Below the pieces are notes generated by a model, which was not told the origin of the DNA, ran no database searches, and worked only from the letters and a program-made list of their open reading frames with translations. Made by a program: the position numbers and the translations under genes. 64,000 nt of DNA from Citrobacter sp. JGM124. GTDB taxonomy: Bacteria; Pseudomonadota; Gammaproteobacteria; Enterobacterales; Enterobacteriaceae. The DNA lies in assembly GCF_018257795.1 (NCBI RefSeq), contig NZ_JAERJD010000001.1, positions 186,001 to 250,000 on the forward strand, read 5' to 3'. This document shows, piece after piece, positions 26,713 through 37,023 of this stretch (position 1 is the first letter of the stretch; the number at the start of each line of letters is the position of its first letter).

Positions 26713-27107
26713 ACACCCTCGTGATGATTCATTTATTGCCAGTTAGTAAACGCTAAAAGGATAGAGATAGCGAGCATTTTAGTTGTTATTTTATTGTTAA
26801 TTTATGTTGACAAAAGAGATCCGGCTTGCGTAACAGACTGCTTTAGATGGCTTTTAAGATGAGGTAAAAGTAAAGATATATCAGCGTAAATCGTGAATCC
26901 GTCATGCCACTGACAGGGCTGACAACAGAAACAGGATTGTTGCGCGAAGCGAACAAAAGCTTATATTTTCTGTCTTGCGACGAAAATTTTAAACAAAGGG
27001 TAAGAAAATATATTCTTCAGATGAGTTATGCCCTCTGTTCAGAATCGAGATTTCATTTAACATTTTGATTTTTAACATTTTAAACTAATTTTCTCTCATA
27101 AAATAAA
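26713..27107. other. Non-coding gap upstream of yedA
   Basis: No credible ORF or RNA gene is seen in these 395 bases. They must contain the leftward yedA promoter. The right part becomes very AT-rich as it approaches the Fur-like site. Confidence 0.4.
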
Positions 27108-27122
27108 TGATAATAATTCTCA
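27108..27122. promoter_or_regulatory. Near-consensus Fur box
   Basis: TGATAAT-A-ATTCTCA matches the 7-1-7 Fur consensus TGATAATNATTATCA at 13 of the 14 defined positions and is flanked by AAA and TTT. It lies about 20 bases upstream of a possible -35 (TTGTGT at 27141) of the DsrA-like RNA. No iron-uptake gene is adjacent; yedA starts about 400 bases away on the other side. Confidence 0.65.
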
Positions 27123-27170
27123 TTTTAGTGAAAAATATCCTTGTGTTCAGGAAGAATAACGATAAGGTGA

Positions 27171-27253
27171 AGCTGTACTAGATTTTCTAGTGTAATGATT
27201 TCAATTGTTTCTTGTTATTGTATATTTGCCCGGCTTTACAGTCGGGTTTTTTT
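27171..27253 (+). ncRNA. dsrA: DsrA-like small regulatory RNA
   Basis: The segment starts with hairpin ACTAG-ATTTT-CTAGT (27077+100 to 27191; stem halves at 27177-27181 and 27187-27191), followed by GTGTAATGA-TTT. This parallels E. coli DsrA stem-loop 1 (ATCAG-ATTTC-CTGGT, then GTGTAACGA-TTT), with paired changes in the stem. TGTTTCTTGTTA echoes TGCTTCTTGCTTA. It ends in a GC stem (CCCGGC at 27229-27234 with GTCGGG at 27241-27246) plus a 7-T run. Orientation and place, upstream of dsrB and near rcsA, are as in E. coli. DsrA works with Hfq to activate rpoS translation and to block hns. A possible promoter is TTGTGT at 27141 with TAAGGT at 27163. The 5' end is inferred. Confidence 0.72.
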
Positions 27254-27488
27254 ATACTCAGGTTTCGCCTGAACCACCATTTTTATGACTCTTTTTATGC
27301 AAAGATAGTGTGCTTTTGTTTCCCCAAATGTATCCAGTGATAGTGGATCTTAATGATACCAATAATGATTTTTACTTCTGTCCTTCATGAGGGCTGGCTT
27401 AACAAACAGGCAAGCTGATACCATGGCCAGGCAGGCTTATTATCCTGTTAAATCGTATCTGCATAGCAGGCACAACAGTGGGGAAAAT

Positions 27489-27677
27489 ATGAAAATTAAT
27501 GATCGTGTAACGGTAAAGACGGATGGAGGCCCACGTCGTTCGGGGACCGTCATGGCTATCGAGCCGTTTAATGAAGGAACTATGTATCTGGTCTCACTTG
27601 AAGATTATCCGTTAGGCGTATGGTTCTTTAATGAAGAAGGGCACCCTGATGGTATTTTTGTTGAAAAGGGAGAGTAG
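27489..27677 (+). CDS. dsrB: DsrB small conserved protein
   Basis: From the ATG at 27489, preceded by GTGGGGA, the 62-residue product matches E. coli DsrB nearly residue by residue: [28 protein letters not shown], then WFFNE and DGIFVEK. A longer frame from 27387 does not match the family. DsrB has no established biochemical role. In E. coli it is RpoS-dependent and lies by dsrA and rcsA, the same arrangement as here. A GC-rich hairpin follows the gene (ATCCCCC paired with GGGGGGA, about 27691-27712). Confidence 0.93.
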   Translation: MKINDRVTVKTDGGPRRSGTVMAIEPFNEGTMYLVSLEDYPLGVWFFNEEGHPDGIFVEKGE

Positions 27678-28216
27678 TACGCTAAACAGAATCCCCCTTT
27701 CTTATGGGGGGAATTACCGTCATGCAGTACTTTTACGGACGACAGCCCTGCATTTTCAATGGCAGTAAATATTGTGGCTGTGATTTTCTTATTTTGAGTT
27801 TTCCGTCATCTATAAGAATATTTAACAGCTCTATTCGGAATGTAAATGCTATCCGGGAATGTATTCACTGTTGACAATAGTGTGACTAAGTGCTTAAACC
27901 CGTACCCGTACGATAGTTTTTTTGAAAGGGGGCATAACCTTTGTAAAAATGCTTATTTATTTTGCAAATAGTGAGTGAAAAATATACGGCATGGTTTTTT
28001 ATGTTTTCACATATGGGTATGTGAAAAAACGCAAATGACAGCCATGACAAACATACTGCCCACTTCACCTTAACAGCATCTATTCACTACGCTTTGTTCA
28101 ACTTAACTATTTTTTCATAGTTAGCATTAAATGATTCAGCGAATTGTATATTATTTATTATGGATTGTCTGAGTGATGACGAAGGGCAGTATGTTTGCTA
28201 AAAACCAGAGTTGAGA
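27678..28216. repeat. Non-coding gap with a 14-base inverted repeat pair
   Basis: This 539-base gap between dsrB and rcsA has no credible gene. CAAACATACTGCCC at 28048-28061 is repeated exactly in inverted orientation as GGGCAGTATGTTTG at 28184-28197. The two enclose 122 AT-rich bases that contain a smaller hairpin (TAACTAT/ATAGTTA at 28104-28123). No target duplication is visible at the outer ends. It may be a small mobile remnant or a cruciform; the function is unknown. Confidence 0.6.
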
Positions 28217-28840
28217 TTAACAGAAATTGACAACGATACCATTAGTCACATTATCGGTCAGTCGTGTCACATGAAAAATAACCTTTTTATTATGCGTTTT
28301 TATTTTTCGTTTTATGTTTCCTTTATGGGAAGAAACTGTTTTAGGCTTAACTTTCATTTGTTCTGATATTTTCATTGTATCCTGTCCAGCCATCCATAGC
28401 TTGAGTATACTGTATTCTGTGCGGCTGAGGGTTAGCAGCGGTAGATTAATATCGGTAACGCATTGCATATTCCTTTTGAGGTAACCTTCCAGAATCCTGT
28501 CCAGGAACTCTGGTTTAATCGATTTTGAGCTGATTAATAAATTATTTTTTACTCGCAGGTAGGCTCCAAAACTTGCGTTAGCAATTGCCATAAAAACCAG
28601 AAAGAGGGTTTTTGCATGTAAGTTAATGGTATTTTTCATTTGATAACTGTGTTCTTCATTATGGATGAAGCAGTCTTCATTAATAAATACGACATGTGGT
28701 TCTAATGCCTGGCAGATATCTGCCAGTTCTGCTGCTGTTCTTGCAGTGGAAACATTATTGATATTTATTCCACGACTGACTAAGTAAGAGGTAAGCCCCA
28801 GCTTGGTATAACTACACGAGTCCATGATGACAGTTGACAT
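28217..28840 (-). CDS. rcsA: RcsA auxiliary regulator of the Rcs phosphorelay
   Basis: The 207-residue protein aligns with E. coli RcsA throughout: N-terminus [44 protein letters not shown], and a LuxR-type helix-turn-helix at the end ([46 protein letters not shown]). RcsA binds DNA with RcsB to activate capsule genes and repress flhDC, whose operon is in this same window. It is degraded by Lon. It follows fliR on the same strand, as in E. coli, but with a 320-base gap and its own promoter. Confidence 0.96.
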   Translation of the reverse strand: MSTVIMDSCSYTKLGLTSYLVSRGININNVSTARTAAELADICQALEPHVVFINEDCFIHNEEHSYQMKNTINLHAKTLFLVFMAIANASFGAYLRVKNNLLISSKSIKPEFLDRILEGYLKRNMQCVTDINLPLLTLSRTEYSILKLWMAGQDTMKISEQMKVKPKTVSSHKGNIKRKIKTHNKKVIFHVTRLTDNVTNGIVVNFC

Positions 28841-29159
28841 AACAACCCCAATTCAATATTACTTATTATTGCTATAAACCAACACACTGTATTTTCTGAA
28901 TGAAATTATAAATGTGAGTATGGTGTAATATACGATATACATCCTGTGGTGAAATTTACTCTTCGCCCTTACGTTTGATTAGTAAAAAGTGAAAACACTA
29001 TTCTGTAAAGCAGATTGTGTTTTTTCAGGAGTTTTCGCAGCAAACACCTATCAAAAAAAGAGAAAACTTGCAGGGGGGACTTTAGATAAAATGATATTTA
29101 TAAGTTACTTTTAAACGCCAATGAGTATTAAGTGGAACCTTTATGCGGGGTTTGATCAT
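28841..29159 (-). promoter_or_regulatory. rcsA upstream region
   Basis: These 319 AT-rich bases separate fliR from rcsA and should hold the rcsA promoter. In E. coli rcsA is silenced by H-NS and autoactivated through an RcsAB box. I could not identify a convincing RcsAB box or a terminator for the fli operon by eye. Confidence 0.4.
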
Positions 29160-29945
29160 TTAAGGTGCCGGAAGTTCTCTCACTATATTGGCTAAAAGAT
29201 CAAATACGGTACTGAATAAGTGTTCGACGAAAGGGGCAATCAACGGCATCATCGCCGCAAAAACCAGCATGCCAACGGCCAGCGTAACGGGAAAACCGAT
29301 AACAAAAACAGACAGTTGTGGTGACATACGGTTTAGCATACCAAGCGCGATATTCAGGGTAAGCAACAGCGTTATCATGGGCAATGCGAGCATCAGACCA
29401 TTAATAAAGATTAAACCAGCAGAGCGAGTCAGTGTCATAAAGGCCTGGCTATTGATTGCCATTTCACTGACGGGCAGAGTATGGAAAGTATCAACCAATA
29501 AAGAGATCAGCCACAGATGGCCATTGAATGTCAAAAATAGCAGTAATGCCAGCAAATCAAGAAACCTGGCCAGAACCGGCATATTCAGGCGACTGCCCGG
29601 GTCGAAGAAAGTCGCAAAGGAAAGTCCCATCTGGAGACCGACAATTTCACCCGCTGTACGTACTGCGGCGAAGGCGAACTGCATTGTAAAACCCAATGCA
29701 ACACCGATTAATATTTGCAGCAGGGCTACCCAGAAACCACTGGCGGAGAAAATAGTGATCTGTGTTGCGGGCAGAGATGGGGTGATAATCACAGTAATGA
29801 TAATTCCTAAAGCGACTTTGACGCGCTTAGGGATGCTACGCTCGCTGAGAATCGGTGCTGTCATTATTAAGGCCAGTACACGGAGTAGCGGCCAAAAGTA
29901 GTCATTTAACCAGGTTAGCCACTGGTTACTGTCTATCTGTATCAT
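29160..29945 (-). CDS. fliR: Flagellar export gate protein FliR
   Basis: The 261-residue integral membrane protein has the FliR layout, including [61 protein letters not shown]. It completes the FliP5-Q4-R1 export gate. It overlaps fliQ by four bases and is the last gene of the fliLMNOPQR group. Its injectisome paralogue spaR lies at 12515-13279 in the same window. Base composition is clearly more GC-rich than the secretion island, as in the rest of the flagellar genes. Confidence 0.96.
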   Translation of the reverse strand: MIQIDSNQWLTWLNDYFWPLLRVLALIMTAPILSERSIPKRVKVALGIIITVIITPSLPATQITIFSASGFWVALLQILIGVALGFTMQFAFAAVRTAGEIVGLQMGLSFATFFDPGSRLNMPVLARFLDLLALLLFLTFNGHLWLISLLVDTFHTLPVSEMAINSQAFMTLTRSAGLIFINGLMLALPMITLLLTLNIALGMLNRMSPQLSVFVIGFPVTLAVGMLVFAAMMPLIAPFVEHLFSTVFDLLANIVRELPAP

Positions 29946-30211
29946 CCAATGATGTAGGGCAAATTAGTCAGTAGCGTACGCATATAATCAAGCAACAGAT
30001 TTAGCATCCATGGTCCTGCAATAACGATGGTGGTAAATACAGCCAGAATTTTTGGAATAAATGACAGTGTCATTTCGTTTATTTGGGTTGCTGCCTGCAA
30101 TAAACTGATGACGAGCCCACTGATTAATGCAACTAATAACAACGGTGCTGCCAGGGCCAGGGCAACGGTCATTGCTTCTGTGCCCATCATCATTACCGAT
30201 TCTGGTGTCAT
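29942..30211 (-). CDS. fliQ: Flagellar export gate protein FliQ
   Basis: The 89-residue protein has two membrane helices with the conserved connecting region [22 protein letters not shown], identical in layout to SpaQ. It packs four times around the export gate. Length equals that of E. coli FliQ. It starts 11 bases after fliP and overlaps fliR by four bases. Confidence 0.96.
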   Translation of the reverse strand: MTPESVMMMGTEAMTVALALAAPLLLVALISGLVISLLQAATQINEMTLSFIPKILAVFTTIVIAGPWMLNLLLDYMRTLLTNLPYIIG

Positions 30212-30222
30212 GTTATTTCCCC

Positions 30223-30963
30223 CTAACTATAAAAACTTTGCGCTAAAGAGCCGACCAGCAGCTGCCAGCCATCCACCAGTACAAAAAGCATTAACTTAAA
30301 CGGTAACGCAATGGTTGCCGGAGGCACCATCATCATGCCCAGAGACATAAGAACACTGGCGATAACCAGGTCGATAATTAAAAATGGAATAAATACAGTA
30401 AAACCTATCTGGAATGCGGTTTTTAATTCACTGGTGACATAGGCCGGTAACAGAATTCGCATTGGCACTGCTTCCGGGCCTTGCAAGGGGCCGGTATTAG
30501 CCAGTCGGGCAAAGAGCGCTAAGTCGGCTTCCCGCGTTTGCCGTAACATAAATTCACGCAGAGGTTGTGAACCGTTATCCAGCGCGGTTTCCAGACTGAT
30601 TTTATCTTCACTGAAGGGTTTATAGGCGTCACTATAAATTTTATCAAACACGGGTGACATGATGAAAAAAGTGAGAAATAGCGACAGGCCGATTAGCACT
30701 TGGTTTGGTGGTGCGGATGGGGTACCTAATGCATTGCGGAGTAAACCAAATACGATGATTATCCGCGTGAAGCTGGTCATCATCAGTAAGATGGCTGGAA
30801 TAAAAGTTAATGAGGTAATAAATACCAGTGTTTGTACCGGTAATGACCAGCTTTGACCACCATTTGCTAAGGGATGGCTAATCAGGCCGGGTAATTGGGC
30901 AAATGAAGCCGCAGGCATTATCAGGAGTAACAAAGTTAATGTGCGTATTAATCCCGATATCAT
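30223..30963 (-). CDS. fliP: Flagellar export gate protein FliP
   Basis: The 246-residue protein begins with a cleavable signal peptide (residues 1-22), unusual for export gate proteins and typical of FliP. Conserved blocks follow: [55 protein letters not shown] and [43 protein letters not shown]. Five copies nucleate the gate. It overlaps fliO by one base. Confidence 0.97.
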   Translation of the reverse strand: MISGLIRTLTLLLLIMPAASFAQLPGLISHPLANGGQSWSLPVQTLVFITSLTFIPAILLMMTSFTRIIIVFGLLRNALGTPSAPPNQVLIGLSLFLTFFIMSPVFDKIYSDAYKPFSEDKISLETALDNGSQPLREFMLRQTREADLALFARLANTGPLQGPEAVPMRILLPAYVTSELKTAFQIGFTVFIPFLIIDLVIASVLMSLGMMMVPPATIALPFKLMLFVLVDGWQLLVGSLAQSFYS

Positions 30964-31343
30964 TACGCTTTCCCATTCCGCTTTAGCAAGTTTTTCATCA
31001 TATTCTGGAAGTCGGCACTGCTGTTTTTCGACGAAGGTGGCTCATTTAATGGCCCGGGGGGCAGGGTATGAAGGTGTGTTATTTGTGATGTGGTGACACC
31101 GAGAACTAATCGGGCATCCTCAATATCAACAATAACAACCCGTTCCCGTGGCCCCAGATTGACACTTGCCGAGACCTGCAAGGTTTTTTTACCGGAGGTA
31201 TTAACGCCAGTAAAACCAAAGCGCCTGGCAATCCAGGCCACCAATAAAATCAATATGACGATCCCCCCCAGGGCGGCACTCACCGAAATTAACGGGGAGT
31301 CGGTATGAGTGGGAACGGAAGGCACAATTGACTGGGTTTTCAT
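30963..31343 (-). CDS. fliO: Flagellar assembly scaffold FliO
   Basis: The 126-residue protein has one membrane segment (about residues 22-44, [23 protein letters not shown]) and a small cytoplasmic domain with [33 protein letters not shown], the FliO signature. It helps the FliP ring assemble and is not in the finished structure. Injectisomes have no counterpart, and none is seen in the island. It begins one base after fliN ends. Confidence 0.95.
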   Translation of the reverse strand: MKTQSIVPSVPTHTDSPLISVSAALGGIVILILLVAWIARRFGFTGVNTSGKKTLQVSASVNLGPRERVVIVDIEDARLVLGVTTSQITHLHTLPPGPLNEPPSSKNSSADFQNMMKNLLKRNGKA

Positions 31344-31760
31344 TTAACGGCTCAGGCGACGCATACGCTCTGAAGGTGTGATAATGTCAGTAATACGCAC
31401 ACCGTATTTGTCTGCCACCACCACGACTTCCCCTTGCGCGATTAAATACCCATTAATCAGTATATCCAGGGGTTCCCCTGCCAGGCCATCCAGGGCAACA
31501 ACAGAACCCTGCGTCAGGCGTAACAGCTCTTTAATTGTCATACGGGTACGGCCTAGCTCTACAGTAAGCTTGACCGGAATATCCATGATCAAGTCAATAT
31601 CTTGCAGGTTGCCGGCGACACTGCTGTCCTCCAGAGCACGAAAAACATTGTCAGTAGTGCTACTACTCTTACTGGCGACTTTTTGTTCGTTCAAAGCATC
31701 AGCCCACAGGTCGTCCGCTGATTCAGTGTGTTCATTGGACGGTTGATTAATGTCACTCAT
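31344..31760 (-). CDS. fliN: Flagellar motor switch protein FliN
   Basis: The 138-residue protein has an acidic, variable N-terminal 50 residues and a C-terminal SPOA domain: DIPVKLTVELGRTRMTIKELLRLTQGSVVALDGLAGEPLDILINGYLIAQGEVVVVADKYGVRITDI. FliN rings form the lower C-ring, bind FliH and take part in switching. It is equivalent to the SpaOc product of the island. It overlaps fliM by four bases. Confidence 0.97.
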   Translation of the reverse strand: MSDINQPSNEHTESADDLWADALNEQKVASKSSSTTDNVFRALEDSSVAGNLQDIDLIMDIPVKLTVELGRTRMTIKELLRLTQGSVVALDGLAGEPLDILINGYLIAQGEVVVVADKYGVRITDIITPSERMRRLSR

Positions 31761-32761
31761 TTGGGCTGTTCCTCGTTCAGCGAATTCAATATCGGGTTGA
31801 TCAAGTGTTCAACACGCAGGGCATACTGACCATTCATCGTACCGTACTGGCTTGTCAGTACGGGCACGCCATCCACATGCGCAATAATGCGTTCAGGTTT
31901 ATCGATGGGTAACACATCACCGGGTTTCAGTTTGAGTATTTGCGATAAACGCAACGGGATGTCGGCAAAGTTGGCAATCAATTCCAGTTCGGAGTGTTGA
32001 ACCTGACGTACAAGAGTATCCCGCCAACTCTGGTCTTCCTGACGGGAGTTTTCCAGCGGTGGATTAACCAACAGTTCCCGCAGGGGTTCAATCATGCTGA
32101 ATGGCAGACAAATATTAAACTCACCAGTCAGATTACCAATTTCCACATGGAAAGGGGTATTGACCACAATGTCATTCGGTGAGGTTGTAATATTGGTGAA
32201 CTTTACTTGCATTTCTGAACGGACATACTCGATATCCAGCGGATAAATCGCTTTCCATGCGTCACTGTAGGACTCCAGCGCCAGTTTCAGCATGCGGTTA
32301 ATGACCCGCTGCTCCGTATGGGTAAACTCACGGCCTTCAACTTTTGTAGGAAAACGACCATCGCCACCAAATAAGTTATCGACAGCAATAAACACAAGGC
32401 TTGGGGAAAACACAAATAACCCCGTGCCACGCAGCGGCTTAAGATGGATCAGATTCAGGTTTGTTGGTACCGGAAGGTTACGGGCAAACTCCAGATACGG
32501 CTGGATACGAATCGCACCCACAGTGATATCCGGGCTGCGGCGCAGCAAGTTAAATAACCCCATGCGAAACTGACGAGCAAAACGTTCGTTAATAATTTCC
32601 AGGGCCTGTAGCCGCTCACGAATAACACGACGCTGTGTATTCGGATCATAGGGCCGAATATTGGAGTCGCTAACCGGCCCCGCCAGTGGTATTTCGTTGC
32701 TGTCGCTGTCGCCATTTAACAGCGCATCAATTTCGGCTTGGGAAAGAATACTGTCGCCCAT
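31757..32761 (-). CDS. fliM: Flagellar motor switch protein FliM
   Basis: The 334-residue protein starts with MGDSILSQAEIDALLNGDS, the CheY-P binding peptide of FliM, followed by the central CheC-like domain (RLQALEIINERFARQFRMGLFNLLRRSPDITVGAIRIQPYLEFARNLPVPTNLN) and a C-terminal SPOA domain. It forms the wall of the C-ring between FliG and FliN and receives the chemotaxis signal. Length equals that of E. coli FliM. It follows fliL by 4 bases and overlaps fliN. Confidence 0.98.
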   Translation of the reverse strand: MGDSILSQAEIDALLNGDSDSNEIPLAGPVSDSNIRPYDPNTQRRVIRERLQALEIINERFARQFRMGLFNLLRRSPDITVGAIRIQPYLEFARNLPVPTNLNLIHLKPLRGTGLFVFSPSLVFIAVDNLFGGDGRFPTKVEGREFTHTEQRVINRMLKLALESYSDAWKAIYPLDIEYVRSEMQVKFTNITTSPNDIVVNTPFHVEIGNLTGEFNICLPFSMIEPLRELLVNPPLENSRQEDQSWRDTLVRQVQHSELELIANFADIPLRLSQILKLKPGDVLPIDKPERIIAHVDGVPVLTSQYGTMNGQYALRVEHLINPILNSLNEEQPK

Positions 32762-32765
32762 AACG

Positions 32766-33233
32766 TTACCGCAAAATAAAGGCGGTATACAGCACGTCGC
32801 TGACTACCTGTGGATTGTTCCCAGCCACCAGTGGGGTTGCCAGAGTTGTTTTTATCGCATTAATCAATTTCAGTTTCCCGTCTTCGCTTGCCAGTACATT
32901 GGCATTTTGACGCGAAAATAGCAGTAATAAACGACTGCGAACTTCGGGTAAGAACTGGCTCAGGCGCTGGCGTGTTGCTTCATCTGGCAGCCGTAAAGTT
33001 ACCCCAATATACAAAACACGATCAGCGTCTCCCAGATTGACGGTGAAAGTATCCAGCGCATAAAAAATGGGTGCGGCAGGGGGGAGTGGTTTCTGTACTT
33101 GTTCCCCTGAGGCCTCTTGTTGCAACCGCCAATAGCTATAGCCCGCGCTCGCGCAGGCAGCAAGGGTAATCAGAACCAATAACGGCATCCATATAGTGCG
33201 AAGGCGGCCTTTTTTTGACGCGGTATCAGTCAT
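32766..33233 (-). CDS. fliL: Flagellar basal body-associated protein FliL
   Basis: The frame is open further upstream, but the ATG at 33233 gives the FliL N-terminus ([10 protein letters not shown]) before the membrane anchor [22 protein letters not shown]. The 155-residue product then has [25 protein letters not shown] and ends [10 protein letters not shown], as in E. coli. FliL surrounds the MotAB stator in the periplasm and supports torque. It starts the fliLMNOPQR group, 120 bases after fliK. Confidence 0.95.
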   Translation of the reverse strand: MTDTASKKGRLRTIWMPLLVLITLAACASAGYSYWRLQQEASGEQVQKPLPPAAPIFYALDTFTVNLGDADRVLYIGVTLRLPDEATRQRLSQFLPEVRSRLLLLFSRQNANVLASEDGKLKLINAIKTTLATPLVAGNNPQVVSDVLYTAFILR

Positions 33234-33353
33234 TGAACGCTTTATTCCTGTATCGTTACAGCTGTAACACAATTATCCCGTGTCTTGTGAGTGTCAAAGC
33301 CCGGAAAACACCTATTTATTGTCATTACCTCTGGCGTTTAATCAGTAATGCTG

Positions 33354-34511
33354 TCAGGCAAAGATATCCACTGAACCTTTACCTTGTGCCAGGTTCAGTA
33401 GTGTGTCACCGACAGCTAATGGAATATCTTCGTCATCCTGGGCATCAAGCGAGAACACGCCATTTTGTCGGGCGCCTTGCTGCTCATGCTCTCCAGTATG
33501 CTGTTGGTGCATGGAACCTTCGCCACCAACCTGGCTCTGACTTAGCTGTAGCCCACTTTCGTTCAGTGAGGTACGGAGCATCGGAATAGCGGCCTCAATC
33601 GCGGCACGAACATGATTATGGGGTGACATGATTTGCAGCTGCAGCTGATTATCATCAAGTTTTAAATTGATCTCCACCTTGCCTAGATGCTCAGGATGCA
33701 GGCGTAGTTCAGCCTGCTGCACGCCCTGACGGGTAAATAACACCACCTGCTGAGATAACTGTTGTTGCCACTCCTGGCTACCCAGCTGGGAATTCAGTAT
33801 TGGTGTGGCAGGGGGCGCAATCGGCGTACCCGTGGATACAACAGGTGTACTGCTACTGAGTGCCGCACTGACCGACGGCGGTGTATGCCCCCCGGTGGAA
33901 AGATGGGCATCCCCAGCACGTGGACTTATTTTTTCATCGTTGTCTGAAATGCCTGCGGCACTGCTATTGGCAAGGGGGGGACTGGCATTGCTCACCTCAT
34001 GGGATTGCACGGTGAGGGGAGCACCACCCGCTGCGGCTATATTCTGGGTATGGTTACTGGTAACGGCTTTACCCGTTAACGGTGTGGGCAATGCCTGAAT
34101 GGGTTGTTGCTGTGGCAGCATAGCTAATAAGGCACTGATGGCTTGTAAATCAGTACCGCTGTCTGCATCACCATTATCCAGTGGGGTGAGATGCTCTTTT
34201 GTCCCACCATAATTGCTCTTCCCGACAGGGACCAGTAAGGCGGCCAGTGTTTCCTGAGGGGCTAAATGGGAGGAGGGATTAGTCAGTTCTGCAACCTGTT
34301 TTAAAAGAACGTCTCTTTTTACTGAGGTCTTGCCTGATGCTGCCTCAGGCAGCAGAACAGCCTTCCCCACATCAAGCGTCGTGCTTCCTTTAGCATGCTG
34401 TACCAGCAATGAAAAGTCCTCGACTGTTCCTTCACTGTCATTGGCCAGGGGGTCAGATGTGCCTGACTTATCTGCAGCCTTATGTTGAGATATTTGTGGC
34501 AGTGTTATCAT
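33354..34511 (-). CDS. fliK: Flagellar hook-length control protein FliK
   Basis: The 385-residue protein has a long low-complexity N-terminal region rich in Ser, Thr, Pro, Ala and His, and a compact C-terminal domain: [78 protein letters not shown]. It is the secreted molecular ruler that triggers FlhB switching when the hook is complete; SpaN plays this part in the injectisome. It overlaps fliJ by four bases. The variable part is typical for the family. Confidence 0.95.
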   Translation of the reverse strand: MITLPQISQHKAADKSGTSDPLANDSEGTVEDFSLLVQHAKGSTTLDVGKAVLLPEAASGKTSVKRDVLLKQVAELTNPSSHLAPQETLAALLVPVGKSNYGGTKEHLTPLDNGDADSGTDLQAISALLAMLPQQQPIQALPTPLTGKAVTSNHTQNIAAAGGAPLTVQSHEVSNASPPLANSSAAGISDNDEKISPRAGDAHLSTGGHTPPSVSAALSSSTPVVSTGTPIAPPATPILNSQLGSQEWQQQLSQQVVLFTRQGVQQAELRLHPEHLGKVEINLKLDDNQLQLQIMSPHNHVRAAIEAAIPMLRTSLNESGLQLSQSQVGGEGSMHQQHTGEHEQQGARQNGVFSLDAQDDEDIPLAVGDTLLNLAQGKGSVDIFA

Positions 34512-34951
34512 TCGCCTTTCCTCAGAGTGGCTCGCTGGGCGTACTCATCCATTTGTTTCTGGTCAAGTCGGTTTTCGGCAAGCAAGGCTTGCGTCGTTTT
34601 TCTCTCTTGCAATGTTTGCCAGGCCTGGAGTTTTTTCTTTTTTTCACGCCAGACATTCAGGGCCTGTTCAACCTTATGATTCCATTGCATGAGCTGCTGG
34701 CGATGTTGCTCAATCGCTTTTTCCAGTGTCAGAATAAACTGCTGGTAGTTATGCCAGCGGGTATTGGCCATACCTTGAGACAGGCTACTGTTCAGGGCAC
34801 TACGGTACTCGTCTTGATAGTTCATGAGCATGCCGAGTTGTTGTTCTGCTTGCTGATACCCCTGGCGCATATCCCCCAGCATGATGGCCGCCTTATCGAC
34901 TTCTTTTGAAGCAAGCTCACTCAATGTATCCAGTGCGTTAGGCTGGGCCAT
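34508..34951 (-). CDS. fliJ: Flagellar export chaperone/stalk FliJ
   Basis: The 147-residue protein is entirely helical and charged, with coiled-coil heptads from about residue 10 to 140 and the family start [45 protein letters not shown]. It inserts into the FliI hexamer and contacts FlhA. Length matches E. coli FliJ. It starts 12 bases after fliI and overlaps fliK by four bases. Confidence 0.95.
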   Translation of the reverse strand: MAQPNALDTLSELASKEVDKAAIMLGDMRQGYQQAEQQLGMLMNYQDEYRSALNSSLSQGMANTRWHNYQQFILTLEKAIEQHRQQLMQWNHKVEQALNVWREKKKKLQAWQTLQERKTTQALLAENRLDQKQMDEYAQRATLRKGE

Positions 34952-34963
34952 ACTGACCTCCTG

Positions 34964-36322
34964 TTAGGCCGTTGGGAAGAGGATATCGAGCGCCTGGCGA
35001 GACTCTTCCCAGCCTGCTCGTTCATTGATACCTTGCTGCAAGAAGGCCTCCAGTGCAGGCCACAGGGCAATAGCTTGATCCAGCGTGGGATCACTGCCTT
35101 TCGCATAAGCCCCGACACTCACCAAATCCCGATTTCGTTGATAACTGGAAAGCAGTTGTTTGAAGTGCCGGACCCGGGCGTAGTGCTGATCGCTAATCAG
35201 TGCCGTCATGGCACGGCTGATTGAGGCTTCAATATCAATCGCCGGGTAGTGCCCCGCTTCGGCTAACCGACGGGATAACACAATATGACCATCAAGAATT
35301 GCACGGGCAGAGTCGGCAATCGGATCTTGCTGGTCATCCCCCTCGGTCAGTACGGTATAAAAAGCGGTAATGGAGCCTCCGCCTTCAGTCCCATTACCCG
35401 CCCGTTCAACCAGTGCAGGCAATTTGGCAAAAACAGAAGGTGGATAGCCTTTCGTGGCAGGGGGCTCACCAATTGCCAGTGCTATTTCACGCTGCGCCAT
35501 GGCATAACGTGTCAGAGAGTCCATGATCAGCAAAACATGCTGGCCACGATCACGAAAATCTTCCGCTATACGTGTGGCATAAGCCGCACCCTGCATACGT
35601 AATAATGGTGAGACATCCGCCGGTGCGGCAATCACTACTGAACGTGCACGCCCCTCACTCCCGAGGATATTCTCAATAAAGTCTTTAACTTCACGGCCTC
35701 GTTCACCAATCAAGCCCACGACAATCACATCGGCTTCCGTATAACGAGCCATCATGCCCAATAGCACACTTTTACCAACACCGGAGCCAGCAAAAAGCCC
35801 CATTCGCTGACCACGACCTACAGTCAGCAGGGCATTAATGGGTCGTACACCGACGTCCAGCACATGCTCAATGGGCGTTCGCTGTAATGGGTTAAAGGGC
35901 GTTGAGCCTAATGAACCCTGCATGCTGGTATCAGGGGCGGGAAGACTATCCAATGGACGACCACTGCCATCCAGTACCCGTCCCAATAAGCAAGGCCCCA
36001 AGGGCAATTGCTTCCCACTGGCTTTACCATTAATCATTGCCGCCCGGGCATAAACCCGGGCCCCGGGTAAGATCCCCTCAACCTCTTCCAGTGGCATAAG
36101 GAACAGTTTATGGCCATTAAAACCGACCACTTCACATTCGATATCCCGTTCCTGCTGTTCGATAATACAGATGGCTCCTAAAGGGAGCTGGAGCCCGGTG
36201 GCTTCCAGCACCAGTCCCGTAGCCCGAGTCAGGCGACCATACTGTCGCACAGCAGGCAACTGTGCCATTCGAGCTTCAAAAGTATCGAGGGTATCGAGCC
36301 AGCGAGTCAGTCGGGCTGTCAT
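34964..36322 (-). CDS. fliI: Flagellar export ATPase FliI
   Basis: The start at 36322 gives a 452-residue product beginning [49 protein letters not shown], matching E. coli FliI; an upstream in-frame ATG at 36352 would lie inside fliH. Walker A is AGSGVGKS in [16 protein letters not shown], and Walker B is in [34 protein letters not shown]. It couples ATP hydrolysis to substrate loading with FliH and FliJ. The start overlaps the fliH stop (TGATG on the minus strand). Confidence 0.97.
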   Translation of the reverse strand: MTARLTRWLDTLDTFEARMAQLPAVRQYGRLTRATGLVLEATGLQLPLGAICIIEQQERDIECEVVGFNGHKLFLMPLEEVEGILPGARVYARAAMINGKASGKQLPLGPCLLGRVLDGSGRPLDSLPAPDTSMQGSLGSTPFNPLQRTPIEHVLDVGVRPINALLTVGRGQRMGLFAGSGVGKSVLLGMMARYTEADVIVVGLIGERGREVKDFIENILGSEGRARSVVIAAPADVSPLLRMQGAAYATRIAEDFRDRGQHVLLIMDSLTRYAMAQREIALAIGEPPATKGYPPSVFAKLPALVERAGNGTEGGGSITAFYTVLTEGDDQQDPIADSARAILDGHIVLSRRLAEAGHYPAIDIEASISRAMTALISDQHYARVRHFKQLLSSYQRNRDLVSVGAYAKGSDPTLDQAIALWPALEAFLQQGINERAGWEESRQALDILFPTA

Positions 36323-37023
36323 CACAGTACTCCAGGGGCAGCCAGACGGCATAATTCTTGCCAGCGTGTCGCGACGCTGGCATCCAGGTCCCCCTCATCC
36401 GCAGAGACTTTACACCCCCCCTGATGCAAGGAAGGATCTCCCCGTAACCGCCAGCCGTGCAGGCTTAAGGTGGCTCCCAGCACATCTTCAACACGTTGCA
36501 GGTCATCGGGATGAACCCGTAACTGAGGTTTGCCGCTGAATAATGGTTCCTGGGCCAGCAGTCCCTGAATTTGTTTAATCAAGGCGGTACTGTCGACAGC
36601 AGGAGCCTGGCCTATCACCTGACGCGCCGCTTCCAGTGCCATTTGCATCAGTCTGGAGGCGATAACGCTGTCCAGGGCATCCAGGGTATACTGGAACTCA
36701 CTGAACAGCTGTTGCATTTGGGCCTGGACAGGTGCCTGCTGCTGCCTGGCTTCTGCCAGGCCTTGTTCCATACCTTGCTGGAATCCTGCTTTTCGTCCTT
36801 CTTCCAGCCCCTCTTTATGACCAGCGGCGAAACCAGCGCGTTCGCCTTGTTCATGGGCCTGAGCCTGAAGCAGAGCCAGGGCCTGGGTGGTCTCGGCTTC
36901 CGTATCGGGTTTGTGAGACTCAGCGGCAGGATCCTCACTAACTGGTTCAAGGTGCTCAAATTCCGGTGTCGGGAAGGCGAGATCATCCGGTATCCAGGGC
37001 TTCCAGGGTTGCGAATCAGACAT
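36322..37023 (-). CDS. fliH: Flagellar export stator protein FliH
   Basis: The 233-residue protein has a Pro/Glu-rich N-terminus (residues 1-60) that binds FliN, then the glycine-rich helix pattern typical of FliH ([35 protein letters not shown], with GxxxG spacing) and a V-ATPase E-like C-terminal domain. It regulates FliI and docks it on the C-ring. It overlaps fliG by 8 bases and the fliI start. The injectisome counterpart would be OrgB, outside the window. Confidence 0.96.
   Translation of the reverse strand: MSDSQPWKPWIPDDLAFPTPEFEHLEPVSEDPAAESHKPDTEAETTQALALLQAQAHEQGERAGFAAGHKEGLEEGRKAGFQQGMEQGLAEARQQQAPVQAQMQQLFSEFQYTLDALDSVIASRLMQMALEAARQVIGQAPAVDSTALIKQIQGLLAQEPLFSGKPQLRVHPDDLQRVEDVLGATLSLHGWRLRGDPSLHQGGCKVSADEGDLDASVATRWQELCRLAAPGVL

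Noticed and set aside
27147-27253. RyhB-like RNA behind the Fur box
   Set aside because: Only a short 5' piece (TCAGGAAGA) resembles RyhB; the conserved pairing core around GCACGACATTGC is absent, whereas the DsrA order of elements is present.
29188-29901. 237-codon frame on the plus strand opposite fliR
   Set aside because: It is the antisense shadow of fliR, has no ribosome site and is rich in Ser, Ile and Lys without protein-like pattern.
34409-34909. 166-codon frame opposite fliJ and the start of fliK
   Set aside because: Leu/Phe-rich antisense of a coiled-coil gene; no start signal.
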